NCBI GenBank assembly: GCA_900544295.1
Contig: UQUO01000068.1
Coordinates: 1-9,152, forward strand
Direction: 5' to 3'
DNA from: an uncultured Eubacteriales bacterium
Lineage (GTDB): Bacteria > Bacillota > Clostridia > Oscillospirales > Oscillospiraceae
DNA: 9,152 bases
The position numbers and the translations under genes are program-made. Under the pieces are notes generated by a model. The model searched no databases. It had not been told where the DNA came from and saw only the letters and a program-made list of their open reading frames with translations. This document shows positions 5,785-9,152 of the stretch, piece after piece (positions within the stretch are counted from its first letter, which is position 1; every line of letters begins with the position of its first letter).

Positions 5785-6315
5785 ATGCTCAATCACATCG
5801 TCATCATGGGCCGCCTGACCCGCGACCCGGAGCTGAGATACACCCAGAGCCAGCTGCCCGTTGCGACCTTCCGCGTCGCAGTGGACCGCGACTTTGGCCG
5901 CGGCGAAGAGAAGCAGACCGATTTCATCGACTGCGTCGCCTGGCGCTCCACCGGAGAGTTCGTATCGAAGTACTTTCAGAAGGGCAGCATGGCCATTGTG
6001 AGCGGCCGGCTCCAGATGAGGGACTGGACGGACAAGGAAGGCAACAAGCGCACGAGCGCCGAGATAGTTGCCGACAACGTGTATTTCGGCGAATCCAAGC
6101 GCCGCGACGGCGAGCAGCGCGAGGGCTACGGCCCGCGTGACAGCTATGGTCAGCGCGACAGTTACGGTTCCCGCGGCAGCTACGGCCAGCGCGAGAATTA
6201 CGCCCCCCGGGACAGCTACGGCTCCCGGGACAGCCGCCAGGACGCGGCCCCGCGTACCCCGGCCCCCTCGGCCTTCGCCGAGCTGGACGACGGGGACGGC
6301 GAGCTCCCGTTCTGA
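5785..6315 (+). CDS. ssb: Single-stranded DNA-binding protein SSB
   Basis: A 176-residue SSB. The OB-fold (about 1-105) begins MLNHIVIMGRLTRDPELRYT and includes DFIDCVAW (46-53), the GSMAIVSGRLQMRDW segment (67-81) and ADNVYFGES. It coats single-stranded DNA as a tetramer and recruits repair partners by its acidic tip, here DDGDGELPF. The linker is unusual: residues 112-153 form seven consecutive six-residue units that each start with Arg and mostly read R-D-S-Y-G-x. Translation starts at ATG 5785 behind GGGGGAG, 11 bases after rpsF. Its place between rpsF and rpsR is standard in Firmicutes and identifies it as the housekeeping SSB. Confidence 0.96.
   Translation: MLNHIVIMGRLTRDPELRYTQSQLPVATFRVAVDRDFGRGEEKQTDFIDCVAWRSTGEFVSKYFQKGSMAIVSGRLQMRDWTDKEGNKRTSAEIVADNVYFGESKRRDGEQREGYGPRDSYGQRDSYGSRGSYGQRENYAPRDSYGSRDSRQDAAPRTPAPSAFAELDDGDGELPF
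6118..6243 (+). repeat. Seven hexapeptide repeats in the SSB linker
   Basis: Codons 112-153 of ssb encode Arg-led hexads: REGYGP, RDSYGQ, RDSYGS, RGSYGQ, RENYAP, RDSYGS and RDSRQD. At DNA level this is an imperfect 18-base tandem array with varied codons, so the periodicity is kept at protein level rather than by recent duplication. The Arg/Tyr/Gly-rich composition is typical of flexible, self-associating linkers. Confidence 0.85.
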
Positions 6316-6342
6316 GGCACCACATTTTAAGGAGGTATAACC

Positions 6343-6582
6343 TTGGCTTTCGATAACAAAGGACCCAAGAATCGCAAGCGCAAGAAGGTATGCCAGTTCT
6401 GCGTGGATAAGTGCACTTATATAGACTATAAGGACGCCGCGAAGCTCAGGAAGTTCATCTCCGAGCGCAGCAAGATCCTTCCGCGCCGCACTACCGGCAC
6501 CTGCGCCATGCACCAGCGCGAGCTGACCGAGGCCATAAAGCGCGCCCGTCAGATCGCCCTGCTCCCCTACGTCACCGACTGA
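6343..6582 (+). CDS. rpsR: 30S ribosomal protein S18 (zinc-ribbon form)
   Basis: A 79-residue S18. The basic N-terminus (NRKRKK), the CQFC pair (Cys17, Cys20), Cys24 and Cys54 in TGTCAMHQR give the cysteine-containing, zinc-binding form; [16 protein letters not shown] and [10 protein letters not shown] are the family signature. It starts with TTG at 6343, six bases behind AAGGAGGT (6329-6336); no better ATG exists. It is the last gene of the operon and is followed within 20 bases by a strong terminator. The cysteine form suggests dependence on zinc supply; a zinc-free paralogue, if any, is not in this window. Confidence 0.96.
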   Translation: MAFDNKGPKNRKRKKVCQFCVDKCTYIDYKDAAKLRKFISERSKILPRRTTGTCAMHQRELTEAIKRARQIALLPYVTD

Positions 6583-6597
6583 CGAACAGGGTAAAAG

Positions 6598-6629
6598 AAA
6601 GGCCCCCCGGAATATCCGGGGGGCCTTTT
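6598..6629 (+). terminator. Bidirectional terminator between rpsR and flavodoxin
   Basis: AAAGGCCCCCCGGA (6598-6611) pairs perfectly over 14 bases with TCCGGGGGGCCTTT (6615-6628), three-base loop, then TTTT. On the minus strand the stem is followed by TTTCTTTT, so the same hairpin can end the convergent flavodoxin transcript. Confidence 0.92.
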
Positions 6630-6634
6630 CGCGT

Positions 6635-7153
6635 TTAAAGGAGCCTGTTTTTTTCGAGCCAGGCCCGGATCTCCGGCCCGGCCTCGCCGACGGCGCTGCC
6701 CCTTACCGAGAGGCCCTTTGCCAGCTCCGCGCCGGGGCAGAGGCGGCGGATGTCGGCCTCGCTCCGGCCCATGCCGCTGCCCTCGTTGGTGCACAGCGGC
6801 AGGATGCGCGGCGCGCCCGGCCCCAGGGCCTCAAGGAAGCTCCAGACCGGCATCGGCATCGTCCCGCACCAGCAGGGGTAGCAGAGCACGAGCGTCTCCA
6901 GCTCCCCGAGGCCCTCGGGCAGCTCTGCCAGCGCCGGGCGCGCGTTCTCTTTGAGCTCGCGCTTGGAGACCTCGACGCACTCGTGGTAGTCGAAGGGGTA
7001 GTCCCGCTCCGCGCGTATCTCGAAGAGAGGGGCGCCTGTGAGCTCCGCCGCCGCTTTCGCGGCGCGCTCCGTGTAGCCGACCTTGAGCTCCACCATCCCG
7101 CCCGGGGCATAGTTCATGCCGCGGTGAGAGAAATAGGCTATGAGTGTCTTCAT
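6635..7153 (-). CDS. Flavodoxin-family protein
   Basis: A 172-residue flavodoxin-fold protein expected to bind FMN and carry electrons in the cytosol. The FMN phosphate loop is of the longer type: the first strand LIAYFSHRGMNYAPG (4-18) is followed by VGYTERAAK, where the Thr-Glu aligns with the usual GNTE. CYPCWCGTMPMPVWSFLE (about 91-108) and LCTNEGSGMGRSEADI (120-135) are the other family blocks that cover the isoalloxazine. Start ATG 7153 follows AGGAGG at nine-base spacing. A terminator hairpin lies only 18 bases upstream of the start codon, between this gene and the dCMP deaminase, and no promoter is visible in that gap, so expression probably depends on read-through. Redox partner unknown. 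Confidence 0.88.
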   Translation of the reverse strand: MKTLIAYFSHRGMNYAPGGMVELKVGYTERAAKAAAELTGAPLFEIRAERDYPFDYHECVEVSKRELKENARPALAELPEGLGELETLVLCYPCWCGTMPMPVWSFLEALGPGAPRILPLCTNEGSGMGRSEADIRRLCPGAELAKGLSVRGSAVGEAGPEIRAWLEKNRLL

Positions 7154-7170
7154 AACAGCATACCTCCTGT

Positions 7171-7201
7171 AAAAAAGGCCGCGCCCTGTGCGGACGCGGT
7201 C
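7171..7201 (-). terminator. Terminator after dCMP deaminase gene
   Basis: On the minus strand, 7201-7192 pairs with 7186-7177 (ten positions, one A-C mismatch, one G-U) around a five-base loop, followed directly by TTTTTT (7176-7171). It begins eight bases after the deaminase stop and ends about ten bases before the flavodoxin ribosome site. Confidence 0.75.
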
Positions 7202-7209
7202 GTGTTTTG

Positions 7210-7695
7210 TCAGATGTTCGCGGGCAGGGAGTCGTCGTTGAACACCCAGTCACGGACATGGATGACCCTGTTGCTCTCTGTACCGGTGCGCACGACGACC
7301 TGCGTGATGCCGGCGTTTATTATGAGGCGCTTGCACATGGAGCAGGGCATGGTGTCCTCCAGCAGCTCGTGGGTCTTGGCGTCGCGCCCGACGAGATAGA
7401 GCGTGCCGCCGAGCATGTCCCGGCGCGCGGCTGAAATGATGGCGTTGGCCTCGGCATGCACGCTGCGGCAGAGCTCGTAGCGCTCCCCGGAGGGGATGCC
7501 CAGCGTCTCGCGCATGCAGCCGCCTACGTCCGTGCAGTTGCGGCGCCCGCGGGGCGCGCCGTTGTAGCCTGTGGAGAGTATCTCGTCATTGCGCACGATG
7601 ATGGCCCCGTATTTCCTGCGCAGGCAGGTGGAGCGGTTCAGCACCGCGTCGGCGATGTCGAGATAGTAGTCTTCCTTGCCCCTTCTTGTGTCCAT
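7210..7695 (-). CDS. comEB: Deoxycytidylate (dCMP) deaminase, ComEB-like
   Basis: A 161-residue zinc-dependent deaminase converting dCMP to dUMP, the precursor for thymidylate. The catalytic signature is complete: His80 and Glu82 in VHAEANAI, and Cys118/Cys121 in PCSMC. The family segment GYNGAPRGRRNC (43-54) with additional cysteines 54, 60 and 76 is present, as in dCMP deaminases with a second zinc or allosteric site. The ATG at 7695 follows GAGGT. Its own TTGACT-17-TAAACT promoter is divergent from queH. Bacillus calls this protein ComEB because of its place in a competence operon; no competence genes are here, so a nucleotide-metabolism role is the safer reading. Confidence 0.94.
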   Translation of the reverse strand: MDTRRGKEDYYLDIADAVLNRSTCLRRKYGAIIVRNDEILSTGYNGAPRGRRNCTDVGGCMRETLGIPSGERYELCRSVHAEANAIISAARRDMLGGTLYLVGRDAKTHELLEDTMPCSMCKRLIINAGITQVVVRTGTESNRVIHVRDWVFNDDSLPANI

Positions 7696-7725
7696 TGCAC
7701 ATACCTCGCGTTCTCAGTTTCTTTA

Positions 7726-7754
7726 AGTTTAGCGTCTGGCATCTTTTAAGTCAA
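7726..7754 (-). promoter_or_regulatory. Promoter of dCMP deaminase
   Basis: Minus strand: TTGACT (7754-7749), 17-base spacer, TAAACT (7731-7726), about 30 bases before the ATG. Its -35 box lies inside the spacer region of the divergent queH promoter, so the two promoters share DNA and may compete. Confidence 0.75.
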
Positions 7755-7763
7755 GCCCAAATG

Positions 7764-7772
7764 TGCTATACT
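7764..7772 (+). promoter_or_regulatory. Extended -10 promoter of queH
   Basis: TGCTATACT: TG at 7764-7765, one base, then TATACT (7767-7772). A weak TTTTAA (7744-7749) stands at 17-base spacing as -35. The predicted start at about 7779 coincides with the queH ATG, which would give a leaderless mRNA. Confidence 0.55.
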
Positions 7773-7778
7773 GGGCGC

Positions 7779-8372
7779 ATGGAAAACTATCAGAAAAAAC
7801 TGGACAGGGAGCTTGAAGCGCTGGGTGGAAGGAAGCCCGGCCTTTTGCTGCACAGCTGCTGCGGCCCTTGCTCGACCTATGTGCTTGAGTATTTGTCCAG
7901 GTATTTTTCCCTGGGGCTTTTGTATTATGACCCCAACATCCAGCCGGAGGCGGAATATGAGCTGAGGCTGGAGAATCAGCGCCGCGTCCTGGCCAAGTTC
8001 CCGGAGGTCAGCCTGCACGAATACGGCTGGCGCGGGGAGGAGTACGATGCCGCCGTGCGCGGACTGGAGGCGGAGCCGGAGGGCGGCGCGCGCTGCACGG
8101 TCTGCTTCCGGCTGCGGCTGGAAGAGACGGCGCGCCTGGCCGCGCAGCTGGGCTATGAGTACTTCTGCACGACGCTGTCCGTCTCCCCGCACAAGGACGC
8201 GGAGCGGATAAACCGCATAGGGCGGGAGATGGGGGAGAAATACAGCGTCAAATGGCTGCCCTCGGATTTTAAGAAGCGCGAGGGCTATAAGAGGAGCATA
8301 GAGCTCTCCCGCGAATTTGGGCTTTACCGGCAGGACTACTGCGGCTGCCTGTATTCCAAGGCGGGAAACTGA
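7779..8372 (+). CDS. queH: Epoxyqueuosine reductase QueH
   Basis: A 197-residue QueH (formerly DUF208), the non-cobalamin enzyme that reduces epoxyqueuosine to queuosine at the wobble base of GUN-anticodon tRNAs. Metal-binding cysteines are visible: HSCCGPC (Cys27, Cys28, Cys31), CTVC (Cys106, Cys109) and YCGC (Cys188, Cys190), with the conserved blocks YDPNIQPEAEY, TTLSVSPHKD and SDFKKREGY. I chose ATG 7779 because MENYQKKLDRELEALG fits the family N-terminus; earlier in-frame starts (for example ATG 7761) would add residues encoded by the promoter. No Shine-Dalgarno site precedes it. queT follows by 75 bases in the same direction, making a queuosine module. Confidence 0.94.
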   Translation: MENYQKKLDRELEALGGRKPGLLLHSCCGPCSTYVLEYLSRYFSLGLLYYDPNIQPEAEYELRLENQRRVLAKFPEVSLHEYGWRGEEYDAAVRGLEAEPEGGARCTVCFRLRLEETARLAAQLGYEYFCTTLSVSPHKDAERINRIGREMGEKYSVKWLPSDFKKREGYKRSIELSREFGLYRQDYCGCLYSKAGN

Positions 8373-8382
8373 ATCGGTGACT

Positions 8383-8436
8383 GGGTGGGTTTCCACACCC
8401 CGCCGGGTTATAAAGACCTAAATCAAAATGGGAAGG
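8383..8436 (+). promoter_or_regulatory. Candidate pseudoknot regulating queT translation
   Basis: Hairpin GGGTG (8383-8387)/CACCC (8396-8400) has loop GGTTTCCA. Loop bases TTTCCA (8390-8395) can pair over six positions (one G-U) with TGGGAA (8429-8434), which overlaps the queT ribosome site AAGGA (8433-8437). The intervening segment holds a small hairpin GGTT (8406-8409)/GACC (8415-8418). This H-type layout resembles preQ1 riboswitches, which commonly precede queT, but I cannot match the conserved bases of classes I, II or III. Function is inferred. Confidence 0.4.
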
Positions 8437-8447
8437 ATGACCGAAAA

Positions 8448-8969
8448 ATGAAGATCAGTACCCGAAAACTTGCCTCCGCCGCCGTGGTGGGCGCGGCCTA
8501 CGCCGCCCTGACCCTGCTGCTCGCGCCGATTTCCTTCGGCCTCGTACAGCTGCGCGTATCGGAGGCGCTTTGTATTCTGCCGGCCTTTCTGCCATGCACG
8601 GCCTGGGGCCTGTGGGCGGGCTGCGCTATAGCGAATCTGGCGGGCGGCTATGGCCTGCCTGACATAGTGTTCGGCTCTCTGGCGACGCTGGGGGCGTCGC
8701 TGAGCATGGCGGCGATAGCGAAGGGCCGGTCCCAGCCGCTGGGCCTGGGCCGTGCGCTGGCGGTGTGCCTGATGCCGGTCGTCTGGAACGGGCCGATAGT
8801 GGGCGCGGTGATAGCCTACAGCACCGGCGCCTTCTGGTCCGCCCTGGCTCTGAGCGCGGCGCAGATAGCCGCCGAGGAAGCCGTGGTAATGTACGTCATC
8901 GGCCTGCCGCTCCTGAAACTCCTCCCCCGCTCCGCCGCTTTCCGCCGCGCTGCCGAGAGCTTGGGGTGA
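8448..8969 (+). CDS. queT: Queuosine precursor transporter QueT (ECF S component)
   Basis: A 173-residue membrane protein with about six hydrophobic segments, the substrate-binding S component of an energy-coupling-factor transporter for a queuosine precursor (preQ1, preQ0 or queuine). Family blocks are clear: LAPISFGLVQLRVSEALCIL (25-44) with the R-V-S-E-A-L signature, GCAIANLAGGYGLPDIVFGS (58-77), and WNGPIVGAVIAY (113-124). It needs a shared ECF A-A'-T module encoded elsewhere. The ATG at 8448 follows AAGGATG at proper spacing. A GTG at 8385 extends the frame but has no ribosome site and no family support. It lies behind queH without a separate promoter in view, so the two are probably co-transcribed. 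Confidence 0.93.
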   Translation: MKISTRKLASAAVVGAAYAALTLLLAPISFGLVQLRVSEALCILPAFLPCTAWGLWAGCAIANLAGGYGLPDIVFGSLATLGASLSMAAIAKGRSQPLGLGRALAVCLMPVVWNGPIVGAVIAYSTGAFWSALALSAAQIAAEEAVVMYVIGLPLLKLLPRSAAFRRAAESLG

Positions 8970-8995
8970 TGGCGGGCGGCCCGGAACTTCTGTAG

Positions 8996-9009
8996 GGGCG
9001 GGGTCCAGG
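8996..9009. repeat. GC-rich repeat module A (right copy)
   Basis: GGGCGGGGTCCAGG, identical and in the same orientation to 128-141. After it the sequence differs: a small hairpin CCACC (9011-9015)/GGTGG (9020-9024) follows, then an AT-rich stretch. It begins 27 bases after the queT stop. Confidence 0.5.
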
Positions 9010-9078
9010 TCCACCCGGGGGTGGGTTTCAGGAACTCGCCTATACGTTTTTTGAATGTTTTTAAATTGTGCTGCCTGT

Positions 9079-9120
9079 TCCACCCCATTTCTTTGGTCTT
9101 GCCCAAAGAAACGGGGTGGA
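9079..9120. repeat. Palindromic intergenic repeat, module B (right copy)
   Basis: A 42-bp palindrome: TCCACCCC (9079-9086) with GGGGTGGA (9113-9120), and TTTCTTTG (9088-9095) with CAAAGAAA (9104-9111), separated by one A-C mismatch, eight-base loop. It is the inverted relative of 284-329. The sequence beyond, to the window end, contains a further CCCCAA (9122-9127)/TTGGGG (9138-9143) pair and no gene. It may also serve as a transcription end structure for queH-queT, though no T-tract follows. Confidence 0.6.
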
Positions 9121-9152
9121 GCCCCAAAGAAAGGCGCTTGGGGTGGTGGCGC

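Noticed and set aside
7686..7778. A longer QueH starting upstream of MENYQ
   Set aside because: The extra codons run through the promoter boxes of both divergent genes and through the deaminase start, and have no family support.
8385..8447. An N-terminal extension of QueT starting at GTG 8385, encoding an EF-hand-like DLNQNGKDD
   Set aside because: The GTG has no ribosome site, QueT proteins start at the MKISTRKLA helix, and the same bases form the leader hairpin and the real ribosome site. The calcium-loop likeness is probably chance.
1..9152. CRISPR array, insertion sequence, prophage, toxin-antitoxin or defence genes
   Set aside because: No direct-repeat/spacer periodicity, transposase or integrase, and every sizeable coding region is explained by a housekeeping family.

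Overview
The window looks like chromosomal DNA of a high-GC, low-copy gut Firmicute, most likely a clostridial lineage of the Oscillospiraceae/Ruminococcaceae type. The reasons are: protein families and gene order typical of Firmicutes (rpsF-ssb-rpsR, PyrR attenuation of pyrR-uracil permease, QueT/QueH queuosine salvage, DegV protein), strong Shine-Dalgarno sites, sigma-A-type promoters (TTGACA/TATAAT) and dense GC-rich hairpin repeats between genes. The taxonomic placement is inference; no 16S or other marker is present.

Layout. Positions 1-380 carry no gene but a run of about eight GC-rich hairpins, including a 46-bp palindrome that recurs in inverted form at the right end of the window. 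At 381-1432 (minus) lies a two-gene operon, a GNAT acetyltransferase followed by a YbaK-type aminoacyl-tRNA deacylase overlapping by ATGA. A class II tRNA-Ser(UGA) with encoded CCA follows at 1568-1656, then a DegV-family fatty-acid-binding protein (1762-2664). A 19-bp perfect hairpin separates it from a convergent small PepSY-domain protein (2727-3002, minus).

The AT-rich gap 3003-3385 holds back-to-back promoters and a PyrR-type attenuator with a binding loop, an antiterminator and a terminator that exclude one another. It controls pyrR (3386-3934) and the uracil permease (3990-5357), so uridine-nucleotide status sets uracil uptake. A near-consensus promoter then drives rpsF-ssb-rpsR (5477-6582), closed by a strong bidirectional terminator. 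Facing it on the minus strand are a flavodoxin (6635-7153) and, upstream of it, a dCMP deaminase (7210-7695), with a terminator between them.

Divergent from the deaminase, queH (7779-8372) and queT (8448-8969) form a queuosine module: QueT imports a queuosine precursor, and QueH performs the last reduction of epoxyqueuosine to queuosine in tRNA. The queH-queT gap can fold into an H-type pseudoknot that covers the queT ribosome binding site; I do not recognise it as a known preQ1 riboswitch class, and it is the best lead in the window. The last 180 bases are intergenic repeat sequence again.

Most of the window is ordinary housekeeping DNA. I see no defence system, mobile element, CRISPR array or biosynthetic cluster. 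What deserves a second look is regulatory RNA (queT leader, pyr leader, rpsF leader) and the palindromic intergenic repeats.
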